From Auanema rhodensis (Eukaryota > Nematoda > Chromadorea > Rhabditida > Rhabditidae), in NCBI GenBank assembly GCA_964057225.1, contig OZ059900.1, forward strand, positions 23,079,638-23,143,637: DNA of 64,000 nt, in the 5' to 3' direction. The translations under genes were made by a program, and so were the position numbers. Positions 51,988 to 64,000 of this stretch are shown here, in pieces. The notes under the pieces were generated by a model that worked only from the letters and a program-made list of their open reading frames with translations, did no database searches and was not told where the DNA came from. Within the stretch, counting starts at the first letter, position 1, and the number at the start of each line of letters is the position of its first letter.

Positions 51988-54900
51988 AGCTAGGTTTCAT
52001 TGACATTGCATGAGTTTGAACACATGAAATCGTAAGTCAAAACCTTGTTTACAGCGAAATTTCCAAAAACTGGTTTTCCAGCATAATAAAATATTTCTTA
52101 TGGGAAATACTGTGTTTTTGTATTTTTCTAGTGTTCAGCATGTAAAATGCTTCATTTTAGTATGTAACACGCTGAAATTCGTTGCATTTGACGACTCATA
52201 TGAACAAAAATCGATTTAATCAATATTAGCCATAAGGGGCGTGCCCTCAGAATATGCTAATTTCCTTAATTTTCTAACCCCTGTTTTTTTGTCGTGAAAG
52301 TGGAATTAGACGTTGTAGGAACAATTTTGAGCTAGGTTTCATTGACATTGCATGAGTTTGAACACATGAAATCGTAAGTCAAAACCTTGTTTACAGCGAA
52401 ATTTCCAAAAACTGGTTTTCCAGCATAATAAAATATTTCTCATGGGAAATACTGTGTTTTTGTATTTTTCTAGTGTTCAGCATGTAAAATGCTTCATTTT
52501 AGTATGTAACACGCTGAAATTCGTTGCATTTGACGACTCATATGAACAAAAATCGATTTAATCAATATTAGCCATAAGGGGCGTGCCCTCAGAATATGCT
52601 AATTTCCTTAATTTTCTAACCCCTGTTTTTTTGTCGTGAAAGTGGAACTAGACGTTGTACGAACAATTTTGAGCTAGGTTTCATTGACATTGCATGAGTT
52701 TGAACACATGAAATCGTAAGTCAAAACCTTGTTTACAGCGAAATTACCAAAAACTGGTTTTCCAGCATAATAAAATATTTCTCATGGGAAATACTGTGTT
52801 TTTGTATTTTTCTAGTGTTCAGCATGTAAAATGCTTCATTTTAGTATGTAACACGCTGAAATTCGTTGCATTTGACGACTCATATGAACAAAAATCGATT
52901 TAATCAATATTAGCCATAACGGGCGTGCCCTCAGAATATGCTAATTTCCTTAATTTTCTAACCCTTGTTTTTTTTGTCGTGAAACTGGAACTAGACGTTG
53001 TACAAACAATTTTGAGCTAGGTTTCATTGACATTGCATGAGTTTGAACACATGAAATCGTAAGTCAAAACCTTGTTTACAGCGAAATTTCCAAAAACTGG
53101 TTTTCCAGCATAATAAAATATTTCTCATGGGAAATACTGTGTTTTTGTATTTTTCTAGTGTTCAGCATGTAAAATGCTTCATTTTAGTATGTAACACGCT
53201 GAAATTCGTTGCATTTGACGACTCATATGAACAAAAATCGATTTAATCAATATTAGCCATAAGGGGCGTGCCCTCAGAATATGCTAATTTCCTTAATTTT
53301 CTAACCCCTGTTTTTTTGTCGTGAAAGTGGAACTAGACGTTGTACGAACAATTTTGAGCTAGGTTTCATTGACATTGCATGAGTTTGAACACATGAAATC
53401 GTAAGTCAAAACCTTGTTTACAGCGAAATTTCCAAAAACTGGTTTTCCAGCATAATAAAATATTTCTCATGGGAAATACTGTGTTTTTGTATTTTTCTAG
53501 TGTTCAGCATGTAAAATGCTTCATTTTAGTATGTAACACGCTAAAATTCGTTGCATTTGACGACTCATATGAACAAAAATCGATTTAATCAATATTAGCC
53601 ATAAGGGGCGTGCCCTCAGAATATGCTAATTTCCTTAATTTTCTAACCCCTGTTTTTTTGTCGTGAAAGTGGAACTAGACGTTGTACGAACAATTTTGAG
53701 CTAGGTTTCATTGACATTGCATGAGTTTGAACACATGAAATCGTAAGTCAAAACCTTGTTTACAGCGAAATTTCCAAAAACTGGTTTTCCAGCATAATAA
53801 AATATTTCTCATGGGAAATACTGCGTTTTTGTATTTTTCTAGTGTTCAGCATGTAAAATGCTTCATTTTAGTATGTAACACGCTAAAATTCGTTGCATTT
53901 GACGACTCATATGAACAAAAATCGATTTAATCAATATTAGTCATAAGGGGCGTGCCCTCAGAATATGCTAATTTCCTTAATTTTCTAACCCCTGTTTTTT
54001 TGTCGTGAAAGTGGAACTAGACGTCGTACGAACAATTTTGAGCTAGGTTTCATTGACATTGCATGAGTTTGAACACATGAAATCGTAAGTCAAAACCTTG
54101 TTTACAGCGAAATTTCCAAAAACTGGTTTTCCAGCATAATAAAATATTTCTCATGGGAAAAACTGTGTTTTTGTATTTTTCTAGTGTTCAGCTTGTAAAA
54201 TGCTTCATTTTAGTATGTAACACGCTGAAATTTGTTGCATTTGACGACTCATATGAACAAAAATCGATTTAATCAATATTAGCCATAAGGGGCGTGCCCT
54301 CAGAATATGCTAATTTCCTTAATTTTCTAACCCCTGTTTTTTTGTCGTGAAAGTGGAACTAGACGTTGTACGAACAATTTTGAGCTAGGTTTCATTGACA
54401 TTGCATGAGTTTGAACACATGAAATCGTAAGTCAAAACCTTGTTTACAGCGAAATTTCCAAAAACTGGTTTTCCAGCATAATAAAATATTTCTCATGGGA
54501 AAAACTGTGTTTTTGTATTTTTCTAGTGTTCAGCTTGTAAAATGCTTCATTTTAGTATGTAACACGCTGAAATTTGTTGCATTTGACGACTCATATGAAC
54601 AAAAATCGATTTAATCAATATTAGCCATAAGGGGCGTGCCCTCAGAATATGCTAATTTCCTTAATTTTCTAACCCCTGTTTTTTTGTCGTGAAAGTGGAA
54701 CTAGACGTTGTACGAACAATTTTGAGCTAGGTTTCATTGACATTGCATGAGTTTGAACACATGAAATCGTAAGTCAAAACCTTGTTTACAGCGAAATTTC
54801 CAAAAACTGGTTTTCCAGCATAATAAAATATTTCTTATGGGAAATACTGTGTTTTTGTATTTTTCTAGTGTTCAGCATGTAAAATGCTTCATTTTAGTAT

Positions 54901-56777
54901 GTAACACGCTGAAATTCGTTGCATTTGACGACTCATATGAACAAAAATCGATTTAATCAATATTAGCCATAAGGGGCGTGCCCTCAGAATATGCTAATTT
55001 CCTTAATTTTCTAACCCCTGTTTTTTTGTCGTGAAAGTGGAAATAGACGTTGTAGGAACAATTTTGAGCTAGGTTTCATTGACATTGCATGAGTTTGAAC
55101 ACATGAAATCGTAAGTCAAAACCTTGTTTACAGCGAAATTTCCAAAAACTGGTTTTCCAGCATAATAAAATATTTCTCATGGGAAATACTGTGTTTTTGT
55201 ATTTTTCTAGTGTTCAGCATGTAAAATGCTTCATTTTAGTATGTAACACGCTGAAATTCGTTGCATTTGACGACTCATATGAACAAAAATCGATTTAATC
55301 AATATTAGCCATAAGGGGCGTGCCCTCAGAATATGCTAATTTCCCTAATTTTCTAACCCCTGTTTTTTTGTCGTGAAAGTGGAACTAGACGTTGTACGAA
55401 CAATTTTGAGCTAGGTTTCATTGACATTGCATGAGTTTGAACACATGAAATCGTAAGTCAAAACCTTGTTTACAGCGAAATTACCAAAAACTGGTTTTCC
55501 AGCATAATAAAATATTTCTCATGGGAAATACTGTGTTTTTGTATTTTTCTAGTGTTCAGCATGTAAAATGCTTCATTTTAGTATGTAACACGCTGAAATT
55601 CGTTGCATTTGACGACTCATATGAACAAAAATCGATTTAATCAATATTAGCCATAACGGGCGTGCCCTCAGAATATGCTAATTTCCTTAATTTTCTAACC
55701 CTTGTTTTTTTTGTCGTGAAACTGGAACTAGACGTTGTACAAACAATTTTGAGCTAGGTTTCATTGACATTGCATGAGTTTGAACACATGAAATCGTAAG
55801 TCAAAACCTTGTTTACAGCGAAATTTCCAAAAACTGGTTTTCCAGCATAATAAAATATTTCTCATGGGAAATACTGTGTTTTTGTATTTTTCTAGTGTTC
55901 AGCATGTAAAATGCTTCATTTTAGTATGTAACACGCTGAAATTCGTTGCATTTGACGACTCATATGAACAAAAATCGATTTAATCAATATTAGCCATAAG
56001 GGGCGTGCCCTCAGAATATGCTAATTTCCTTAATTTTCTAACCCCTGTTTTTTTGTCGTGAAAGTGGAACTAGACGTTGTACGAACAATTTTGAGCTAGG
56101 TTTCATTGACATTGCATGAGTTTGAACACATGAAATCGTAAGTCAAAACCTTGTTTACAGCGAAATTTCCAAAAACTGGTTTTCCAGCATAATAAAATAT
56201 TTCTCATGGGAAATACTGTGTTTTTGTATTTTTCTAGTGTTCAGCATGTAAAATGCTTCATTTTAGTATGTAACACGCTAAAATTCGTTGCATTTGACGA
56301 CTCATATGAACAAAAATCGATTTAATCAATATTAGCCATAAGGGGCGTGCCCTCAGAATATGCTAATTTCCTTAATTTTCTAACCCCTGTTTTTTTGTCG
56401 TGAAAGTGGAACTAGACGTTGTACGAACAATTTTGAGCTAGGTTTCATTGACATTGCATGAGTTTGAACACATGAAATCGTAAGTCAAAACCTTGTTTAC
56501 AGCGAAATTTCCAAAAACTGGTTTTCCAGCATAATAAAATATTTCTCATGGGAAATACTGCGTTTTTGTATTTTTCTAGTGTTCAGCATGTAAAATGCTT
56601 CATTTTAGTATGTAACACGCTAAAATTCGTTGCATTTGACGACTCATATGAACAAAAATCGATTTAATCAATATTAGTCATAAGGGGCGTGCCCTCAGAA
56701 TATGCTAATTTCCTTAATTTTCTAACCCCTGTTTTTTTGTCGTGAAAGTGGAACTAGACGTCGTACGAACAATTTTG
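51988..56777 (+). repeat. Satellite B, eight-monomer higher-order repeat (period 2737 bp)
   Basis: Six monomers at 51988-54040 recur at 54725-56777. Markers 2737 bp apart: tcttatggg with gttgtaggaac, gaaattaccaaa with cataacggg and an eight-T run (343 bp), two cgctaaaattc monomers, tactgcgttttt, attagtcataagg and gacgtcgtacg. The two monomers between the copies (54041 and 54383) are near-identical neighbours with gggaaaaactg, cagcttgt and gaaatttgttgc, a single-monomer duplication. The second copy has ggaaatagacg for ggaattagacg and ttccctaattt in one unit. Confidence 0.91.
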
Positions 56778-58827
56778 AGCTAGGTTTCATTGACATTGCA
56801 TGAGTTTGAACACATGAAATCGTAAGTCAAAACCTTGTTTACAGCGAAATTTCCAAAAACTGGTTTTCCAGCATAATAAAATATTTCTCATGGGAAATAC
56901 TGTGTTTTTGTATTTTTCTAGTGTTCAGCATGTAAAATGCTTCATTTTAGTATGTAACACGCTGAAATTCGTTGCATTTGACGACTCATATGAACAAAAA
57001 TCGATTTAATCAATATTAGCCATAAGGGGCGTGCCCTCAGAATATGCTAATTTCCTTAATTTTCTAACCCCTGTTTTTTTGTCGTGAAAGTGGAACTAGA
57101 CGTTATACAAACAATTTTGAGCTAGGTTTCATTGACATTGCATGAGTTTGAACACATGAAATCGTAAGTCAAAACCTTGTTTACAGCGAAATTTCCAAAA
57201 ACTGGTTTTCCAGCATAATAAAATATTTCTCATGGGAAATACTGTGTTTTTGTATTTTTCTAGTGTTCAGCATGTAAAATGCTTCATTTTAGTATGTAAC
57301 ACGCTGAAATTCGTTGCATTTGACGACTCATATGAACAAAAATCGATTTAATCAATATTAGCCATAAGGGGCGTGCCCTCAGAATATGCTAATTTCCTTA
57401 ATTTTCTAACCCCTGTTTTTTGTCGTGAAAGTGGAACTAGACGTTGTAGGAACAATTTTGAGCTAGGTTTCATTGACATTGCATGAGTTTGAACACATGA
57501 AATCGTAAGTCAAAACCTTGTTTACAGCGAAATTTCCAAAAACTGGTTTTCCAGCATAATAAAATATTTCTCATGGGAAATACTGTGTTTTTGTATTTTT
57601 CTAGTGTTCAGCATGTAAAATACTTCATTTTAGTATGTAACACGCTGAAATTCGTTGCATTTGACGACTCATATGAACAAAAATCGATTTAATCAATATA
57701 AGCCATAAGGGGCGTGCCCTCAGAATATGCTAATTTCCTTAATTTTCTAACCCCTGTTTTTTGTCGTGAAAGTGGAACTAGACGTTGTAGGAACAATTTT
57801 GAGCTAGGTTTCATTGACATTGCATGAGTTTGAACACATGAAATCGTAAGTCAAAACCTTGTTTACCGCGAAATTTCCAAAAACTGGTTTTCCAGCATAA
57901 TAAAATATTTCTCATGGGAAATACTGTGTTTTTGTATTTTTCTAGTGTTCAGCATGTAAAATACTTCATTTTAGTATGTAACACGCTGAAATTCGTTGCA
58001 TTTGACGACTCATATGAACAAAAATCGATTTAATCAATATTAGCCATAAGGGGCGTGCCCTCAGAATATGCTAATTTCCTTAATTTTCTAACCCCTGTTT
58101 TTTTGTCGTGAAAGTGGAATTAGACGTTGTAGGAACAATTTTGAGCTAGGTTTCATTGACATTGCATGAGTTTGAACACATGAAATCGTAAGTCAAAACC
58201 TTGTTTACAGCGAAATTTCCAAAAACTGGTTTTCCAGCATAATAAAATATTTCTCATGGGAAATACTGTGTTTTTGTATTTTTCTAGTGTTCAGCATGTA
58301 AAATACTTTATTTTAGTATGTAACACGCTGAAATTCGTTGCATTTGACGACTCATATGAACAAAAATCGATTTAATCAATATTAGCCATAAGGGGCGTGC
58401 CCTCAGAATATGCTAATTTCCTAAATTTTCTAACCCCTGTTTTTTTGTCGTGAAAGTGGAACTAGACGTTGTACGAACAATTTTGAGCTAGGTTTCATTG
58501 ACATTGCATGAGTTTGAACACATGAAATCGTAAGTCAAAACCTTGTTTACAGCGAAATTTCCAAAAACTGGTTTTCCAGCATAATAAAATATTTCTCATG
58601 GGAAAAACTGTGTTTTTGTATTTTTCTAGTGTTCAGCTTGTAAAATGCTTCATTTTAGTATGTAACACGCTGAAATTTGTTGCATTTGACGACTCATATG
58701 AACAAAAATCGATTTAATCAATATTAGCCATAAGGGGCGTGCCCTCAGAATATGCTAATTTCCTAAATTTTCTAACCCCTGTTTTTTTGTCGTGAAAGTG
58801 GAACTAGACGTTGTACGAACAGTTTTG
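56778..58827 (+). repeat. Satellite B, six monomers with shortened T-tracts
   Basis: Units at 56778, 57120 (341 bp), 57461 (341 bp), 57802, 58144 and 58486. The units at 57120 and 57461 have six instead of seven T in ccctgttttttgtcg and so are 1 bp short. 56778 ends with acgttatacaaac, a private change. 57461 has atataagcc and 57802 has gtttaccgcg. The gtaaaatact variant is present from the 57461 unit on. Confidence 0.83.
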
Positions 58828-60879
58828 AGCTAGGTTTCATTGACATTGCATGAGTTTGAACACATGAAATCGTAAGTCAAAACCTTGTTTACAGCGAAAT
58901 TTCCAAAAACTGGTTTTCCAGCATAATAAAATATTTCTTATGGGAAATACTGTGTTTTTGTATTTTTCTAGTGTTCAGCATGTAAAATGCTTCATTTTAG
59001 TATGTAACACGCTGAAATTCGTTGCATTTGACGACTCATATGAACAAAAATCGATTTAATCAATATTAGCCATAAGGGGCGTGCCCTCAGAATATGCTAA
59101 TTTCCTTAATTTTCTAACCCCTGTTTTTTTGTCGTGAAAGTGGAATTAGACGTTGTAGGAACAATTTTGAGCTAGGTTTCATTGACATTGCATGAGTTTG
59201 AACACATGAAATCGTAAGTCAAAACCTTGTTTACAGCGAAATTTCCAAAAACTGGTTTTCCAGCATAATAAAATATTTCTCATGGGAAATACTGTGTTTT
59301 TGTATTTTTCTAGTGTTCAGCATGTAAAATACTTCATTTTAGTATGTAACACGCTGAAATTCGTTGCATTTGACGACTCATATGAACAAAAATCGATTTA
59401 ATCAATATTAGCCATAAGGGGCGTGCCCTCAGAATATGCTAATTTCCTAAATTTTCTAACCCCTGTTTTTTTGTCGTGAAAGTGGAACTAGACGTTGTAC
59501 GAACAATTTTGAGCTAGGTTTCATTGACATTGCATGAGTTTGAACATATGAAATCGTAAGTCAAAACCTTGTTTACAGCGAAATTTCCAAAAACTGGTTT
59601 TCCAGCATAATAAAATATTTCTTATGGGAAATACAGTGTTTTTGTATTTTTCTAGTGTTCAGCATGTAAAATACTTCATTTTAGTATGTAACACGCTGAA
59701 ATTTGTTGCATTTGACGACTCATATGAACAAAAATCGATTTAATCAATATTAGCCATAAGGGGCGTGCCCTCAGAATATGCTAATTTCCTAAATTTTCTA
59801 ACCCCTGTTTTTTTGTCGTGAAAGTGGAACTAGACGTTGTACGAACAGTTTTGAGCTAGGTTTCATTGACATTGCATGAGTTTGAACACATGAAATCGTA
59901 AGTCAAAACCTTGTTTACAGCGAAATTTCCAAAAACTGGTTTTCCAGCATAATAAAATATTTCTTATGGGAAATACTGTGTTTTTGTATTTTTCTAGTGT
60001 TCAGCATGTAAAATGCTTTATTTTAGTATGTAACACGCTGAAATTCGTTGCATTTGACGACTCATATGAACAAAAATCGATTTAATCAATATTAGCCATA
60101 AGGGGCGTGCCCTCAGAATATGCTAATTTCCTTAATTTTCTAACCCCTGTTTTTTTGTCGTGAAAGTGGAATTAGACGTTGTAGGAACAATTTTGAGCTA
60201 GGTTTCATTGACATTGCATGAGTTTGAACACATGAAATCGTAAGTCAAAACCTTGTTTACAGCGAAATTTCCAAAAACTGGTTTTCCAGCATAATAAAAT
60301 ATTTCTCATGGGAAATACTGTGTTTTTGTATTTTTCTAGTGTTCAGCATGTAAAATACTTCATTTTAGTATGTAACACGCTGAAATTCGTTGCATTTGAC
60401 GACTCATATGAACAAAAATCGATTTAATCAATATTAGCCATAAGGGGCGTGCCCTCAGAATATGCTAATTTCCTAAATTTTCTAACCCCTGTTTTTTTGT
60501 CGTGAAAGTGGAACTAGACGTTGTACGAACAATTTTGAGCTAGGTTTCATTGACATTGCATGAGTTTGAACATATGAAATCGTAAGTCAAAACCTTGTTT
60601 ACAGCGAAATTTCCAAAAACTGGTTTTCCAGCATAATAAAATATTTCTTATGGGAAATACAGTGTTTTTGTATTTTTCTAGTGTTCAGCATGTAAAATAC
60701 TTCATTTTAGTATGTAACACGCTGAAATTTGTTGCATTTGACGACTCATATGAACAAAAATCGATTTAATCAATATTAGCCATAAGGGGCGTGCCCTCAG
60801 AATATGCTAATTTCCTAAATTTTCTAACCCCTGTTTTTTTGTCGTGAAAGTGGAACTAGACGTTGTACGAACAGTTTTG
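58828..60879 (+). repeat. Satellite B, three-monomer higher-order repeat (period 1026 bp), two full copies
   Basis: Copies at 58828-59853 and 59854-60879, with the first member repeated again at 60880. Markers: gaacagttttgag before each first member, tcttatggg with ggaattagacgttgtagg, then gtaaaatacttc with ttcctaaattt, then acatatgaaa/tcttatggg/atacagtgttt/gaaatttgttgc. The only difference seen is atgctttatttt in the second copy's first monomer (near 60006). Confidence 0.91.
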
Positions 60880-63800
60880 AGCTAGGTTTCATTGACATTG
60901 CATGAGTTTGAACACATGAAATCGTAAGTCAAAACCTTGTTTACAGCGAAATTTCCAAAAACTGGTTTTCCAGCATAATAAAATATTTCTTATGGGAAAT
61001 ACTGTGTTTTTGTATTTTTCTAGTGTTCAGCATGTAAAATGCTTCATTTTAGTATGTAACACGCTGAAATTCGTTGCATTTGACGACTCATATGAACAAA
61101 AATCGATTTAATCAATATTAGCCATAAGGGGCGTGCCCTCAGAATATGCTAATTTCCTTAATTTTCTAACCCCTGTTTTTTTGTCGTGAAAGTGGAATTA
61201 GACGTTGTAGGAACAATTTTGAGCTAGGTTTCATTGACATTGCATGAGTTTGAACACATGAAATCGTAAGTCAAAACCTTGTTTACAGCGAAATTTCCAA
61301 AAACTGGTTTTCCAGCATAATAAAATATTTCTCATGGGAAAAACTGTGTTTTTGTATTTTTCTAGTGTTCAGCTTGTAAAATGCTTCATTTTAGTATGTA
61401 ACACGCTGAAATTTGTTGCATTTGACGACTCATATGAACAAAAATCGATTTAATCAATATTAGCCATAAGGGGCGTGCCCTCAGAATATGCTAATTTCCT
61501 TAATTTTCTAACCCCTGTTTTTTTGTCGTGAAAGTGGAACTAGACGTTGTACGAACAATTTTGAGCTAGGTTTCATTGACATTGCATGAGTTTGAACACA
61601 TGAAATCGTAAGTCAAAACCTTGTTTACAGCGAAATTTCCAAAAACTGGTTTTCCAGCATAATAAAGTATTTCTCATGGGAAATACTGTGTTTTTGTATT
61701 TTTCTAGTGTTCAGCATGTAAAATACTTCATTTTAGTATGTAACACGCTGAAATTCGTTGCATTTGACGACTCATATGAACAAAAATCGATTTAATCAAT
61801 ATTAGCCATAAGGGGCGTGCCCTCAGAATATGCTAATTTCCTAAATTTTCTAACCCCTGTTTTTTTGTCGTGAAAGTGGAACTAGACGTTGTACGAACAA
61901 TTTTGAGCTAGGTTTCATTGACATTGCATGAGTTTGAACACATGAAATCGTAAGTCAAAACCTTGTTTACAGCGAAATTTCCAAAAACTGGTTTTCCAGC
62001 ATAATAAAATATTTCTCATGGGAAAAACTGTGTTTTTGTATTTTTCTAGTGTTCAGCTTGTAAAATGCTTTATTTTAGTATGTAACACGCTGAAATTTGT
62101 TGCATTTGACGACTCATATGAACAAAAATCGATTTAATCAATATTAGCCATAAGGGGCGTGCCCTCAGAATATGCTAATTTCCTTAATTTTCTAACCCCT
62201 GTTTTTTTGTCGTGAAAGTGGAACTAGACGTTGTACGAACAATTTTGAGCTAGGTTTCATTGACATTGCATGAGTTTGAACATATGAAATCGTAAGTCAA
62301 AACCTTGTTTACAGCGAAATTTCCAAAAACTGGTTTTCCAGCATAATAAAATATTTCTTATGGGAAATACTGTGTTTTTGTATTTTTCTAGTGTTCAGCA
62401 TGTAAAATACTTCATTTTAGTATGTAACACGCTGAAATTCGTTGCATTTGACGACTCATATGAACAAAAATCGATTTAATCAATATTAGCCATAAGGGGC
62501 GTGCCCTCAGAATATGCTAATTTCCTAAATTTTCTAACCCCTGTTTTTTTGTCGTGAAAGTGGAACTAGACGTTGTACGAACAGTTTTGAGCTAGGTTTC
62601 ATTGACATTGCATGAGTTTGAACACATGAAATCGTAAGTCAAAACCTTGTTTACAGCGAAATTTCCAAAAACTGGTTTTCCAGCATAATAAAATATTTCT
62701 TATGGGAAATACTGTGTTTTTGTATTTTTCTAGTGTTCAGCATGTAAAATGCTTCATTTTAGTATGTAACACGCTGAAATTCGTTGCATTTGACGACTCA
62801 TATGAACAAAAATCGATTTAATCAATATTAGCCATAAGGGGCGTGCCCTCAGAATATGCTAATTTCCTTAATTTTCTAACCCCTGTTTTTTTGTCGTAAA
62901 AGTGGAACTAGACGTTGTACAAACAATTTTGAGCTAGGTTTCATTGACATTGCATGAGTTTGAACACATGAAATCGTAAGTCAAAACCTTGTTTACAGCG
63001 AAATTTCCAAAAACTGGTTTTCCAGCATAATAAAATATTTCTTATGGGAAATACTGTGTTTTTGTATTTTTCTAGTGTTCAGCATGTAAAATACTTCATT
63101 TTAGTATGTAACACGCTGAAATTCGTTGCATTTGACGACTCATATGAACAAAAATCGATTTAATCAATATTAGCCATAAGGGGCGTGCCCTCAGAATATG
63201 CTAATTTCCTAAATTTTCTAACCCCTGTTTTTTTGTCGTGAAAGTGGAACTAGACGTTGTACGAACAGTTTTGAGCCAGGTTTCATTGACATTGCATGAG
63301 TTTGAACACATGAAATCGTAAGTCAAAACCTTGTTTACAGCGAAATTTCCAAAAACTGGTTTTCCAGCATAATAAAATATTTCTCATGGGAAATACTGTG
63401 TTTTTGTATTTTTCTAGTGTTCAGCATGTAAAATGCTTCATTTTAGTATGTAACACGCTGAAATTCGTTGCATTTGACGACTCATATGAACAAAAATCGA
63501 TTTAATCAATATTAGCCATAAGGGTCGTGCTCTCAGAATATGCTAATTTCCTTAATTTTCTAACCCCTGTTTTTTTGTCGTGAAAGTGGAACTAGACGTT
63601 GTAGGAACAGTTTTGAGCTAGGTTTCATTGACATTGCATGAGTTTGAACACATGAAATCGTAAGTCAAAACCTTGTTTACAGCGAAATTTCCAAAAAGTG
63701 GTTTTCCAGCATAATAAAATATTTCTCATGGGAAATACTGTGTTTTTGTATTTTTCTAGTGTTCAGCATGTAAAATGCTTCATTTTAGTATGTAACAGGC

Positions 63801-64000
63801 TGAAATTCGTTGCATTTGACGACTCATATGAACAAAAATCGATTTAATCAATATTAGCCATAAGGGGCGTGCCCTCAGAATATGCTAATTTCCTTAATTT
63901 TCTAACCCCTGTTTTTTGTCGTGAAAGTGGAACTAGACGTTGTAGGAACAATTTTGAGCTAGGTTTCATTGACATTGCATGAGTTTGAACACATGAAATC
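60880..64000 (+). repeat. Satellite B, right-end monomers to the window edge
   Basis: Units at 60880, 61222, 61564, 61906, 62248, 62590, 62932, 63274 and 63616 (341 bp), then a 44-bp partial unit from 63957. Subtypes alternate without a clear full higher-order period: gggaaaaactg/cagcttgt in 61222 and 61906, tcttatggg in 60880, 62248, 62590 and 62932. Private changes cluster at the end: ataaagtattt, gagccaggttt, agggtcgtgctctc, aaaaagtgg and gtaacaggc. The array continues beyond the window. Confidence 0.88.

Larger units (their letters stand above)
9838..64000 (+). repeat. Satellite B array (342-bp monomer), head-to-tail
   Basis: Taking agctaggtttcattgacatt as the unit start, the next starts are 10180, 10522, 10862, 11204, 11545 and so on to 63957. 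Nearly all steps are 342 bp; 340, 341 and 343 occur from single small indels. From 9838 to 63956 this gives about 156 full-length monomers and four 193-bp increments from a recurrent deletion. All monomers run in one orientation and nothing is inserted between them. Recognisable internal words are aaaactggttttccagc, ctcatgggaaatactgtg, gcatgtaaaatgcttc, cataaggggcgtgccctc and tttgtcgtgaaagtgg. Stops interrupt the frames in nearly all copies. Length is exactly twice 171 bp, roughly two nucleosomes. The family is unknown to me. Confidence 0.97.

Noticed and set aside
9838-64000. Ribosomal, tRNA or histone gene cluster, given the long tandem array
   Set aside because: The 342-bp unit has no rRNA, tRNA or histone sequence, and every frame is closed in most copies.
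9838-64000. Satellite B as a known family such as beetle TCAST or alpha satellite
   Set aside because: Length and some words invite comparison, but I cannot match the sequence to any family from memory. A Dfam/Repbase search would be needed.

Overview
The window is pure tandem-repeat (satellite) DNA. I found no protein-coding gene, RNA gene, transposon, CRISPR array or unique sequence in it. Two unrelated satellites meet at a single sharp boundary. The AT-rich sequence, long homogenised monomers and nested higher-order repeats point to a eukaryotic centromeric, pericentromeric or other heterochromatic block. An invertebrate, perhaps an insect, is plausible but is a guess: I recognise neither family.

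Satellite A (1-9837) has monomers of about 232 bp, with a 225-bp subtype. From 1 to 4702 it runs in one orientation. At 4702/4703 it switches, and it continues inverted to 9837. The two sides form a giant palindrome: positions pair so that their coordinates sum to 9554 (axis 4777). Comparing 1-4591 with 4963-9553 unit by unit, I saw only two mismatches (80/9474 and 3908/5646). The centre (4592-4962) is asymmetric. The left arm runs off the window, so the palindrome is probably longer than what is visible.

Satellite B (9838-64000) is a head-to-tail array with a 342-bp monomer: about 156 full-length copies, four copies carrying the same 149-bp deletion, and a partial copy at the right edge. All are in one orientation. 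Shared rare variants show many local multi-monomer duplications with periods of 1, 2, 3, 4, 6, 7, 8 and 10 monomers, the signature of repeated unequal exchange or amplification. Monomers next to satellite A and those beyond about 50 kb share variants that are absent from the middle, which suggests a younger, homogenised core with older flanks.

The four 69-codon open frames in satellite B are the same monomer with one stop codon lost by substitution, and are not genes. The most interesting objects are the near-perfect satellite palindrome, the A/B junction, the clonally spread deletion monomer, the edge-versus-core layering, and a set of short dyad symmetries in each B monomer that could matter for centromere or chromatin function.
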